Shown here: piece by piece, positions 17,480 to 25,131 of the stretch | How positions within the stretch are numbered: the stretch's first letter is position 1 | Layout of the letters: each line of letters starts with the position of its first letter | Origin: Bacteroidota bacterium | GTDB lineage: Bacteria > Bacteroidota > Bacteroidia > Chitinophagales > Saprospiraceae | Assembly (NCBI GenBank): GCA_017857395.1 | Contig: JAFMDF010000068.1 | Coordinates: 1-34,119, forward strand | DNA: 34,119 nucleotides | Reading direction: 5' to 3' | Notes under the pieces: model-generated | What the model was told of the DNA's origin: nothing | Seen by the model: only the letters and a program-made list of their open reading frames with translations | The model's database searches: none | Translations under genes and position numbers: made by a program

Positions 17480-17812
17480 AGAAAGAAACAATTGATAATC
17501 TAATTGAAAATGCAAGTTGAAACAATGAGTTTAAGAATCACAAATTTAACATAAAAAATTTACCATTCAAACCTTTTAAAAGGGAATCTAAAAATGAGCA
17601 ACTCAGGAGTTGTGTTACCTATTCATCACAAGTGCAATACAACTTTTCTGAACTATACGACATTTTGAAATGCCTTCTAAATTATCATCTTTAAAATAAA
17701 AATTATTTTTTTTAGAAAACGGTGGGTACATCTTTTGAATCCAAAACACTCCTTACTGTAACGCATAACGAAATGCATAACATTAACAAACAAAATCTAA
17801 AAAATAATCATT
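17480..17812. other. Divergent intergenic region between ruvB and the secreted-protein gene
   Basis: Apart from the ruvB promoter (17541-17571), I see no gene. A 24-codon frame at 17594-17668 and a small inverted repeat CAACTC-AG-GAGTTG around 17599-17612 are the only other patterns. No clear -7 box was found for the gene at 17813. Confidence 0.4.
17541..17571 (-). promoter_or_regulatory. Full Bacteroidetes promoter of ruvB (TTTG-N19-TAAATTTG)
   Basis: On the minus strand, TTTG (17571-17568) is followed after 19 bp by TAAATTTG (17548-17541), an exact match to the Bacteroidetes -33/-7 consensus. It lies about 100 bp upstream of the ruvB ATG and places the heptanucleotide tract in the leader. 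Confidence 0.65.
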
Positions 17813-18505
17813 ATGAAAAATTCAATCAGCTTTACCTTAGTCGCTTTATTTGCTTTCGCCTTTTCTTTTACTGCTATTGCCGATAATGGCGGATATTGCA
17901 ATAATAACTATTACTACAAAACGGTCAAACATGGCGATACCTACAAAGTAGGAAAAGATGTTTACGTTAAAGTAGACGCTCAAAAATACCAAGATATTGA
18001 GTACATGGAATTATACATCAATGGCTATAAAGTAAGACGAGAGATGAATGCGCCTTATGAGTGGGCAAGACCAAACAGTAATGGCGACCACTACCTTAGA
18101 AACATGAAAGCAGGGACTTACCGATTAAAGTGTGTGGTAAAAACGAAATGTGGTGGTAAATACCAAAAAGAATTAACTTTTTATGTAAAGAATCAGCATA
18201 ATAACTACTGTAATACTAACTACTGGTATGAGTATGCTAAGCATAATTCAAGCTGCCAAGTAGGTAAAGATTTATATGTGAAAGTAAAGGCACAAAAACA
18301 CCAAGATGTGGAATATATGGAGTTATACCTCAATGGGCATAAAGTAAGACGAGAAATGAATGCACCTTATGAGTGGGGAAGAAAGAATACAAATGGTGAT
18401 AACTACTTAAGAAACATGAGACGAGGAACGTACCAATTGAAGTGTAAAATTAAGACTAGGTGTGGCGAAGTGATTTGGAAGAAGAGTACGATTTATGTGA
18501 AGTAA
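17813..18505 (+). CDS. Secreted protein with two tandem Ig-like domains
   Basis: This 230-aa protein has a signal peptide (MKNSISFTLVALFAFAFSFTAIA, cleavage near residue 23). The mature part is two copies of a ~100-aa domain, at about residues 28-125 and 132-230. Each begins with YCN-N-Y and carries VGKD-YVKV-AQK-QD-EYMELY-NG-KVRREMNAPYEW, then a YLRNM-GTY-LKC segment and two cysteines (LKC and the following KTKC or KTRC) that could form a disulfide. The pattern VELYVNG-APYEW-AGTYTLKA is typical of bacterial Ig-like domains. No catalytic motif is seen, so it is probably a binding or structural secreted protein. A terminator follows at 18544. A degraded copy of its last 20 codons lies at 20396-20455, beyond the FAD-oxidoreductase gene. 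Confidence 0.85.
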   Translation: MKNSISFTLVALFAFAFSFTAIADNGGYCNNNYYYKTVKHGDTYKVGKDVYVKVDAQKYQDIEYMELYINGYKVRREMNAPYEWARPNSNGDHYLRNMKAGTYRLKCVVKTKCGGKYQKELTFYVKNQHNNYCNTNYWYEYAKHNSSCQVGKDLYVKVKAQKHQDVEYMELYLNGHKVRREMNAPYEWGRKNTNGDNYLRNMRRGTYQLKCKIKTRCGEVIWKKSTIYVK

Positions 18506-18543
18506 GACTGGTTGCTGGTTCCTAGTTGACCTCGATAATAAAT

Positions 18544-18582
18544 AAAAACGGTAGGGTGATTTTTGGTCGCCTTACCGTTTTT
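18544..18582 (+). terminator. Intrinsic terminator, possibly bidirectional
   Basis: A 16-bp stem with two G-U wobbles, AAAAACGGTAGGGTGA (18544-18559) with TCGCCTTACCGTTTTT (18567-18582), follows the secreted-protein gene. It also faces the end of the minus-strand FAD-oxidoreductase gene at 18625. Confidence 0.75.
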
Positions 18583-18624
18583 GTTTATAAGCGGGCACAT
18601 TCAGCATTTGCCCCACTAAATTAT

Positions 18625-20295
18625 CTATTCCAAAATTTGCCCGTTTTCTGTTAGCATAAGCTTTAATTTATCGTAAGCAACATCTTGTACTGCAATATCC
18701 TCCTCAATGGCCAAAACTGCCGCTGTAGCGGCAGTTTGTCCCAATATCATAAAGACAGGCTCCATTCGTATAGACCCAAAAGCAATATGACTAGCGGACA
18801 CACACACGGGCACCAAAAGATTTTTACACTCCTCCTTCTTAGGCGTTAAGGCCCCATAAGATATGGAATAAGGCCCTTTTGTGCTTACACCGATATCTCC
18901 CTCGTTCTGGACAAATCCATCAGCTTTTATATAACGTTGTACGTTATGAGAATCCATGGTATAAGACCCCATTCCAATTGGGTTAGGCGTCGGTCTTCTT
19001 TTCAATAATTCATTTTCTGTCATTATATATGCTCCTATCATTCTTCTCGCCTCCCTGACATATATTTGATGTGGCCAATTTCCATTATCAAGAAATTCAT
19101 CCTTTGAAAGTCCCCACTTAGACATTGCTGTTCGAACATTTTTAGGAACTCGGGGGTCATTGGCTACAAACCATAATAGTCCTTTTTGATATTGCTCATG
19201 CTCCTTTATGATTTCTTGTCTTCGTTCATAGGAACCATCGGGATAGTCATAATTCATGCCAATATTATCACTACTAAATGGACCATGGTTATTGGTATCG
19301 GTCTTAAGGTTAGGAATCACATCAAACTTTTTAAACCACTCGTCCCAACCCGTATCGAATACCCGACCTAATAATTCATATTGGGAAGGGTCGTATCCTT
19401 CAGGTTTAGGGAATGGCACTCGATTGGGTTCATGATTGGTCATGCACAAACGAAAGCAATAAGCTTGAATTTTGTCGTCTCCACTAAACTTCTCTCCTGG
19501 GTTTTCACCTGACAACCTAGGTAATAAACCACTAGTAGCGTCACCTGAAACAACATAGGGTGATATATTCGATGCAAACCAATGTTTATGATGCAGTACA
19601 CCTGTCTGTACACCATTCCATTCTTCTCCGTACACATCAGCAGCTTCTCTGCCAACATGGTAACTAACTCCTGCCGATGCCATTAAATCTCCTTCATAGG
19701 TAGCATCTAAAAACACTTTACCTGTATAGGTTTTTCCACTTAAAGTGGTAATAGAAATAATTTTACCATCTTTCAATTTTACCCCATTTTCCCGATTCAA
19801 CCACTCCTCCCGATCTATATGAATTTGATGTTCCTTGACCAGATTCTCAAATATCTTTTCAGCCACATGTGGTTCAAATATCCACATAGTTCGGTTTTTC
19901 CCATCCATAGCACGCGCTCCTTGCCCTTTATTACCGTATGCTTCTTTTGGTTGCCATTTCCAAGCTGTATCGGTATTATAGTGCTGATATACCCGTTGAT
20001 AAAACTCCCTAGCTAGACCACCAATGACCCTTTTATTTCCAATATCCGTCCAACCTAATCCTCCAGATGACAATCCTCCTAAATGCTTATCTGGAGATAC
20101 AACTATAACAGATTTGCCCGATTTTTTAGCAGTCACCGCAGCCATAATAGCGGCAGAGGTACCTCCATATACGATGATATCTGCAGTCTTTGAATCAACT
20201 ATGGTTGCTATATTTTGAGTGCAACTTAATATACCTGTCATGGAAAAGGACAAAGCCATTAGTTGAGCGAAAAAGAATACTTTATTTTTTTTCAT
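18625..20295 (-). CDS. FAD-dependent oxidoreductase lipoprotein (FAD_oxidored, PF12831-like)
   Basis: This predicted flavoprotein is exported as a lipoprotein. I place the start at 20295 (556 aa), because MKKNKVFFFAQLMALS begins a lipoprotein signal with lipobox GILSC (Cys25); the upstream extension to 20397 is in frame but unconvincing. The FAD-binding Rossmann motif is DIIVYGGTSAAIMAAVTAKKSGKSV, followed by the GGLSSGGLGWTD signature typical of the FAD_oxidored family often found with polysaccharide-degradation genes. A later conserved stretch is YEGDLMASAGVSYHVGREA, and a C-terminal GQTAATAAVLA helix closes the FAD site. The substrate is unknown. The gene is inserted between a complete secreted-protein gene and a relic of the same gene family, and its own -7 box may be at 20355-20362. 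Confidence 0.87.
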   Translation of the reverse strand: MKKNKVFFFAQLMALSFSMTGILSCTQNIATIVDSKTADIIVYGGTSAAIMAAVTAKKSGKSVIVVSPDKHLGGLSSGGLGWTDIGNKRVIGGLAREFYQRVYQHYNTDTAWKWQPKEAYGNKGQGARAMDGKNRTMWIFEPHVAEKIFENLVKEHQIHIDREEWLNRENGVKLKDGKIISITTLSGKTYTGKVFLDATYEGDLMASAGVSYHVGREAADVYGEEWNGVQTGVLHHKHWFASNISPYVVSGDATSGLLPRLSGENPGEKFSGDDKIQAYCFRLCMTNHEPNRVPFPKPEGYDPSQYELLGRVFDTGWDEWFKKFDVIPNLKTDTNNHGPFSSDNIGMNYDYPDGSYERRQEIIKEHEQYQKGLLWFVANDPRVPKNVRTAMSKWGLSKDEFLDNGNWPHQIYVREARRMIGAYIMTENELLKRRPTPNPIGMGSYTMDSHNVQRYIKADGFVQNEGDIGVSTKGPYSISYGALTPKKEECKNLLVPVCVSASHIAFGSIRMEPVFMILGQTAATAAVLAIEEDIAVQDVAYDKLKLMLTENGQILE

Positions 20296-20354
20296 TGTAT
20301 TTTTAATTTTGGGTAAATTGGTTGGTGATGATATTAACTGAATTTGATTTATTT

Positions 20355-20362
20355 CAAAGTTA
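20355..20362 (-). promoter_or_regulatory. Bacteroidetes -7 box (TAACTTTG, minus strand)
   Basis: CAAAGTTA on the plus strand reads TAACTTTG on the minus strand, 59 bp upstream of the FAD-oxidoreductase ATG at 20295. It lies inside the longer open frame, which supports the shorter start. Confidence 0.45.
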
Positions 20363-20395
20363 AAAATAATAATATCTAAATTAGCATATCTTTTC

Positions 20396-20455
20396 AAAAT
20401 TAAGACACGATGTGGCGAAGTGATTTGGAAGAAGCGTATAGTTTATGTGAGGTAA
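20396..20455 (+). pseudogene. 20-codon relic of a paralogue of the duplicated-domain secreted protein
   Basis: These 60 bases match 18446-18505, the last 20 codons of the secreted-protein gene, at 52 of 60 positions and in frame. The relic reads KIKTRCGEVIWKK followed by RIVYVR and a stop, against KIKTRCGEVIWKK then STIYVK in the intact gene. Two changed codons are synonymous (ACT AGG to ACA CGA). It is the 3' end of a second, diverged copy whose upstream part is missing. A terminator lies about 50 bp after its stop, as in the intact gene. The FAD-oxidoreductase gene and its promoter now occupy the place of the lost part. Confidence 0.8.
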
Positions 20456-20505
20456 TAAAATTACCAATTTCTAATAGACGATAAAGAAACTAGAATAAGA
20501 AAAAT

Positions 20506-20535
20506 GCAAGGCGAATAAATCACCTTGCCTTTTTT
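20506..20535 (+). terminator. Intrinsic terminator after the paralogue relic
   Basis: GCAAGG (20506-20511) pairs with CCTTGC (20523-20528), plus an inner GA/TC pair, followed by six T. Its layout resembles the terminator after the intact secreted-protein gene, so it was probably the terminator of the lost paralogue. Confidence 0.6.
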
Positions 20536-20751
20536 AGTTTCAGTAAGGATATTTAAATTTACAAAATAGTTTCAATGACTTTACTTTGATTAGGAAGTAA
20601 TTAATTGAATGGTTTCTATTTTGTGATACAACAAAAAAACTTCTAGGACGTATTAGTTGTTGAAACTTTGTTAAACTGGCAATTAATCATAGCACTGCTA
20701 CTTTCTGACATCTGACAGCAAAGCGGTCTGACCTCTGACTTCTTAAAAAAT

Positions 20752-22788
20752 ATGCAATTTTTATATCCGACATTTTTATGGGCTTTATTGGCCTTAGCTA
20801 TACCGATTATCATTCACTTGTTCTACTTTCGCCGATTTAAGAAAGTCTATTTTACCAATGTAAAATTCTTAAAAGAAGTTAAAGAAGAAACGAGTGCTCG
20901 TTCTCGCCTGAAAAATTTATTGACTTTATTGATGCGTTTATTGGCAATGGCAGCCTTAGTTCTTGCTTTTGCTCAACCTTTCATTCCTGTTGATACAGAA
21001 GTGAAAAAAGGGCGAAAATCAGTCAGCTTGTTTGTCGATAATTCCTTTAGTATGAATGCCTTAAGTGAGGATGTACCACTAATTGAAAAAGGCAAGCAAA
21101 GAGCTAGAGAAATTATTAGTGCGCACAATGACGAAGACGAATTCCAAGTATTAACCAATGATTTTGAGGGTAGACATCAGCGGATGGTTAGTAAGGAAGA
21201 CGCTTTGGCATTGGTGGATGAAATCAAAACAAGCCCTTCGGTTAGAGTTTTAAGTAATGTATTGGCTCGACAAAAGCAGGTATTAAATGCACCAGACGAA
21301 GCTAATAATATCCACTATTTAATATCGGATTTTCAGAAGAATATTACCGATATTCAGAATTATGCAGACACGACGGGGGAAGTGAATTTGGTGCCTTTAC
21401 AATCGGTACAAGAAAAGAATATAAGTGTAGATTCTTGTTGGTTTGATGCGCCCATTCAAATGGTTAATCAGACGAATAACTTAGTGATTAGGGTAAAGAA
21501 TCATAGCGATGAACCTGCTAATAATCTACGCTTGTCTTTGCAATACGATGGGCAAGAAAAACCAGTTGGGACGCTATCTATTCCCGCTAATTCCTATATT
21601 ATTGATACGGTGGCTATAACGATTCAACGCACAGGCTGGCATGAAGCCAAGATAGCGGTGACCGATTACCCTGTACAGTTTGATGACCATTATTTCTTTT
21701 CCTTTAATGTGGCAGAAGTGATTAAGGTCTTGTCGATTAATGAAGTCCAGGCCAATAAGTATTTAAATGCCGCTTTGACTGGTGTGCCTTATTTTTCAAT
21801 AGATAATAAAGGCAGTCAAAGTTTGGATTATTCTCAGTTTGCGAGTTATCAAATGATTGTGCTAAATGAGTTGAATTCCATTTCTTCTGGTTTGGCATTT
21901 GAATTAAATCAGTACACTAAAAATGGCGGAAACCTATTAGTTTTCCCTAGCCGAAACGCGAATATAGCCACTTATAAAAGTTTTCTAAATTCCTTCCAAG
22001 CGAATGAATTAGTGGCATTAGAAGAGCAAGAGAAAGAAGTGGGGCGAGTGAATTATGAAGAATTTATTTTTAAAGATGTTTTTGAAGGTAGACGGTCTAA
22101 TGTAAAATTACCTGTTACGCAGGTCAGTTATAAGCTAACCACTTTTGGCAGAAGTAAAGAAGAAAAGTTATTGATTTATCGAGATGGTACTTCTTTTTTA
22201 AGTAAGTATCGCTTGGATAAAGGGAATTTATATTTATGTGCAGCGCCCTTGGGAGAACGTTATAGTAACCTAGTGAAAAATGGAGAGATTTTTATTCCGA
22301 TGTTGTACAAAATGGCGATTTCTACCGCTAAAGCTCAGCGTATCGCTTATACAATTGGTAGAGACGATTTTTTAGAAGCGGATAATCAACAGTTGACAGG
22401 AGGTAATGAAACGGTTTATAAACTAAAAGGAGCTGCCGAAGAATTTATACCAGAACAAACCAAAATTGGGTCTAAGATAATTTTAGGCGTTTACGACCAA
22501 GTAAAAACTTCGGGATATTATGATTTATTCCTAGAAGAAGGGGAAACGAAAGCGAAATATGCTTTTAATTATGATAGAAAAGAATCGAAATTGGCTTATT
22601 GGAATGAAGCGGACTTAATAGCCGCAATTGGCCCTAATGTAACGGTATTGACGGCTAATGCAGATACCGATTATGAGCAATTGATTGGGGAACGAAATCA
22701 AGGTATTCCACTTTGGCGATGGGCAGTTATTGCTGTTTTAGTCTTTTTGGGTATAGAAGGACTATTGCTTCGACTTTGGAAGGTTTAA
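20752..22788 (+). CDS. BatA N-terminal domain / von Willebrand A-like membrane protein
   Basis: This 678-aa inner-membrane protein is of the Bacteroidetes BatA-VWA type. The N-terminal BatA domain (aerotolerance regulator N-terminal) covers residues 1-80, with membrane helices at about 6-24 and 58-75 and the typical FLYPTFLWALLALAIPIIIHLFYFRRFK opening in several conserved blocks. A VWA-like domain follows, with a MIDAS-like DNSFSM (Asp96, Ser98, Ser100), although the later metal ligands are not obvious. A long periplasmic region follows (about 230-650), with a final membrane helix at about 655-673 (WAVIAVLVFLGIEG). Such proteins usually accompany MoxR ATPases and DUF58 proteins; none are within the window. 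The exact role is unknown; envelope stress or complex assembly is the usual suggestion. Confidence 0.88.
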   Translation: MQFLYPTFLWALLALAIPIIIHLFYFRRFKKVYFTNVKFLKEVKEETSARSRLKNLLTLLMRLLAMAALVLAFAQPFIPVDTEVKKGRKSVSLFVDNSFSMNALSEDVPLIEKGKQRAREIISAHNDEDEFQVLTNDFEGRHQRMVSKEDALALVDEIKTSPSVRVLSNVLARQKQVLNAPDEANNIHYLISDFQKNITDIQNYADTTGEVNLVPLQSVQEKNISVDSCWFDAPIQMVNQTNNLVIRVKNHSDEPANNLRLSLQYDGQEKPVGTLSIPANSYIIDTVAITIQRTGWHEAKIAVTDYPVQFDDHYFFSFNVAEVIKVLSINEVQANKYLNAALTGVPYFSIDNKGSQSLDYSQFASYQMIVLNELNSISSGLAFELNQYTKNGGNLLVFPSRNANIATYKSFLNSFQANELVALEEQEKEVGRVNYEEFIFKDVFEGRRSNVKLPVTQVSYKLTTFGRSKEEKLLIYRDGTSFLSKYRLDKGNLYLCAAPLGERYSNLVKNGEIFIPMLYKMAISTAKAQRIAYTIGRDDFLEADNQQLTGGNETVYKLKGAAEEFIPEQTKIGSKIILGVYDQVKTSGYYDLFLEEGETKAKYAFNYDRKESKLAYWNEADLIAAIGPNVTVLTANADTDYEQLIGERNQGIPLWRWAVIAVLVFLGIEGLLLRLWKV

Positions 22789-22804
22789 CTTGTTTTATAA
22801 CTTG

Positions 22805-22933
22805 TTAATTAATACCGAGAATTAGGTTTAAAGTTTGACTTAATTGCTGCTCAATGATTAGTTCGAAATTAGTGGATTGGGTAAATAGAGTAGTGGTCGT
22901 TAGGAAGGAGAACAATAAGTATAAGTTTTTCAT
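22805..22933 (-). CDS. Possible micro-ORF or gene relic with a signal peptide, 42 aa
   Basis: On the minus strand an ATG at 22933 opens a 42-aa frame beginning MKNLYLLFSFLTTTTLFTQ, which is a plausible signal peptide, followed by STNFELIIEQQLSQTLNLIL and a TAA at 22805. TAAATTTG (22948-22941), a perfect -7 box, lies only 7 bp before the ATG and would give a nearly leaderless message. It is either a secreted micropeptide or the surviving 5' end of a decayed exported-protein gene. Its 3' end comes within 17 bp of the BatA-type gene's stop. A chance frame cannot be excluded. Confidence 0.35.
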   Translation of the reverse strand: MKNLYLLFSFLTTTTLFTQSTNFELIIEQQLSQTLNLILGIN

Positions 22934-23067
22934 CAAGCATCAAATTTATGGATTAGTGGAATGCTTATTAGACGATGCTTGAACAGAGAACTTGCGGTTA
23001 ATTTATTGCATTACAAGGTCAATTCTCTCCACGGAGTTAAAAAAAGTAATTGTATAATAGGCTAAAG
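22934..23067. other. Spacer between the micro-ORF and a bidirectional terminator
   Basis: It contains a perfect 8-bp inverted repeat CAAGCATC (22934-22941) with GATGCTTG (22974-22981) and no gene that I can support. Confidence 0.35.
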
Positions 23068-23109
23068 AAAAAAGAGCTAAAGAACAATGTGTTCCTTTAG
23101 CTCTTTTTT
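23068..23109. terminator. Bidirectional intrinsic terminator
   Basis: A perfect 15-bp stem, AAAAAAGAGCTAAAG (23068-23082) with its complement (23095-23109), has A and T tracts on both sides. It lies 20 bp after the stop of the minus-strand small membrane-protein gene. Confidence 0.8.
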
Positions 23110-23128
23110 ATCATGAAAAAAATTAATC

Positions 23129-23323
23129 CTAATTTTCTTGCTCCTGCCCTCTAGTCAATAACAAAATCAAATTAGCCAATAAACCAGCAGTTAATATAGA
23201 TCCTGGAATATCAAAAGGCATTAATTCATAGCCAAAAAACATCGCTGCCGTAAAGCCTACCATCAATCCACATAGAATCATGCAGAAATATTTGAAGAAA
23301 AGTTTTTTGTCAAAATAAAGCAT
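23129..23323 (-). CDS. Small membrane protein, two transmembrane helices, unknown
   Basis: This 64-aa protein begins MLYFDKKLFFKYFCMILCGL and shows two hydrophobic helices, at about residues 10-30 and 38-58, joined by a short loop with acidic residues (YELMPFD); the tail is charged (RGQEQEN). I do not recognise a family. It is likely to be real because a strong terminator follows its stop directly and it starts in a divergent promoter region shared with the amidohydrolase gene. That region contains a perfect 18-bp palindrome at 23359-23376, 36 bp upstream of its ATG. Confidence 0.65.
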   Translation of the reverse strand: MLYFDKKLFFKYFCMILCGLMVGFTAAMFFGYELMPFDIPGSILTAGLLANLILLLTRGQEQEN

Positions 23324-23358
23324 AGTAAATGTTCTTTAAAGGAATAAATGAATGATTG

Positions 23359-23376
23359 TTGTAATATATATTACAA
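23359..23376. promoter_or_regulatory. 18-bp perfect palindrome in a divergent promoter region
   Basis: TTGTAATATATATTACAA is a perfect palindrome located 36 bp upstream of the small membrane-protein gene (minus strand) and about 100 bp upstream of the amidohydrolase gene (plus strand). Its symmetry, length and position fit an operator for a dimeric regulator. The neighbouring CAAAGTTC could be part of a degenerate minus-strand -7 box. Confidence 0.5.
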
Positions 23377-23479
23377 AGTTCATGCTATTTCTCAATTCTG
23401 CAAATTTTTATGGTAGAATATTTATTTTTATTGCCTACTTTCACTTTTTAAAAATCTCGTTAAATTCAAATTGTCAGTA

Positions 23480-24868
23480 ATGAAAAACATACAACTTCTT
23501 ATACTCTTATTTTTATTGCCTATTACATTAACTGCTCAGATTACTTTTCCTGATTCTGGTTCGGGTTCAGGAATTGGTGGGCCTAGACTCAATATAGCTA
23601 TTATTAATGCTAAAATTATTGATGTAGAGAACGGAACATTAGAGGAAAAACAAACCATAATTATCAAAGATGGATTGATAACAGAAATGAAAAAAAATGA
23701 AGTTTCAATTATGCCTAACACTAAAATAATTGATGCTTCTGGTAAATATATTATGCCAGGTTTAGTGGATGCGCATATTCATTTTTTCCAATCAGGTGGA
23801 TTGTATACTCGGCCAGATGCGATTGATTTACAAAAATATAGACCTTATAAAGAAGAAATTGCTTGGTTGAAAAAAGAAGCAGGAGCAATTGCTAAACGAT
23901 ATTTACAAGCAGGAATTACTACGGTAGTAGATGTAGGAGGACCGATGCATAATTATAATATCCGTAATGAACTAAACGCTGATACCTTAGCACCTTCTAT
24001 TTATTTAACGGGGCCTTTAGTGTCTACTTATCAACCCGAAGCTTTTAAAGTTGATGATCCACCGATTATTAAAGTAAATGATACAACAGAAGCAAAGGCA
24101 TTAGTGCAAAGGCAGCTACCATTTTTTCCAGATTTTATCAAAATTTGGTACATCGCTCGTACGCCACAAGACGCACTAGATACATATCCTATTATAGAGG
24201 CAACCATGCAAGAAGCGAAAAAGAATGGCTTACGAGTTGTCGTACACGCTACTCAATTATACACGGCCAAATTAGCTGTAAAAGCGGGCGCAGATTTATT
24301 GGTGCATAGTGTTGATGCTAGCATTGATAAAGAATTTGTTAGTCTATTAAAAGCTAATGGTACAGTTTATTGTCCGACCTTAATTGTTAGTGCTAATTAC
24401 TCAAAAGTATTTACGCAGCAATATCAACCCACCGCAGAAGATTATGCGTATAGTCCACCTGTACCACTAGGATCATTAATGGATATTCGACATTTACCAG
24501 AGCCAGCCTTAAAAAAACAGTATCTTGATTTGACCGATTCTTTTGTGGAACGGAATAAAAAAGGAGCAGCTATAATGGCAGCAAACCTAATGATTTTAAT
24601 GAAAGCGGGAATTCCAATTGCAACGGGAACAGACGCAGGAAATATTGGTACACTTCATGTGTCCTCCTATTTTGAGGAATTAAGACAAATGTACAAAGCG
24701 GGGATGACCAATGAACAAATTTTACAGGCATGTACTATAAATGGCGCAAAAGCAGTTGGTAAAGAAAGTGAATTTGGGAGTGTAGCCGTTGGTAAAAGAG
24801 CAGATTTATTAATTTTAAATAAGAATCCTTTGACCGATATTGAGCATATTAAAGCATTAGATCGCTAG
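23480..24868 (+). pseudogene. Exported amidohydrolase, 5' part of a gene split by the MITE-like element
   Basis: This is a metal-dependent hydrolase of the amidohydrolase superfamily (imidazolonepropionase/prolidase-like branch). I place the start at 23480 because MKNIQLLILLFLLPITLTAQ is a signal peptide; a TTG 9 bp upstream is weaker. The metal ligands are His99 and His101 in DAHIHFF, a candidate carboxylated Lys221 in FIKIWY, His256 in VVVHATQ, His276 in LLVHSVD and Asp385 in GTDAGN, so the barrel is intact. The frame reaches GKRADLLILNKNPLTDIEHIKALD and then enters the inserted element, adding one Arg and a TAG. Removing the element and one TTAGAT copy joins it in frame to 25132-25503, giving a 584-aa protein. 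The truncated product lacks the last strands of the composite beta domain, so activity is uncertain. Confidence 0.88.
24857..24862. repeat. Left target site duplication (TTAGAT)
   Basis: TTAGAT directly precedes the left terminal repeat of the element and is repeated directly after its right end at 25126-25131. Confidence 0.85.
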
Positions 24869-25125
24869 GTTCGCCCAAAATTAGTTAATAAAATAAAATA
24901 TTATCAAAATAATATTTTGATTTATGTTTAAAATGCAGAATTTTATTTATTTTAAATAAACTCTTTTCAGGTTATTATTTTAGGGTTAAAAATAATATTT
25001 TAATTATATTTATTTAATAAAAATAAATACGAACAAAATACTGTTTTAAAGATAAAAATACTTTTAATACAGAATATTATTTCGTGTAATTTATGTATTA
25101 ATCAAAAATTTGAGCGAACCTAGCG
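24863..25125. mobile_element. 263-bp MITE-like non-autonomous element
   Basis: The ends are CGCTAGGTTCGC (24863-24874) and its exact complement GCGAACCTAGCG (25114-25125); the repeat extends to about 20 bp with two mismatches. It is flanked by direct TTAGAT duplications. The inside is very A+T-rich, has no reading frame of note, and carries a small palindrome ATCAAAATA-A-TATTTTGAT near the left end. It must be moved by a transposase encoded elsewhere. I cannot assign it to an IS family. A second copy, in the opposite orientation, begins the window at 1-49 and is identical over the 49 bases visible. Confidence 0.88.
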
Positions 25126-25131
25126 TTAGAT
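25126..25131. repeat. Right target site duplication (TTAGAT)
   Basis: This is the second copy of the 6-bp target, directly after the right terminal repeat. It encodes Leu-Asp in the restored gene. Confidence 0.85.

Noticed and set aside
17594-17668. 24-codon frame upstream of the secreted-protein gene
   Set aside because: No promoter box, no conserved feature and no terminator; chance is the best explanation.
20296-20397. N-terminal extension of the FAD-oxidoreductase frame
   Set aside because: It covers the likely -7 box, and the ATG at 20295 starts a normal lipoprotein signal.
24863-25125. CRISPR leader or promoter function for the A+T-rich insert
   Set aside because: There is no repeat-spacer structure, and the terminal inverted repeats with target duplication explain it as a transposable element.
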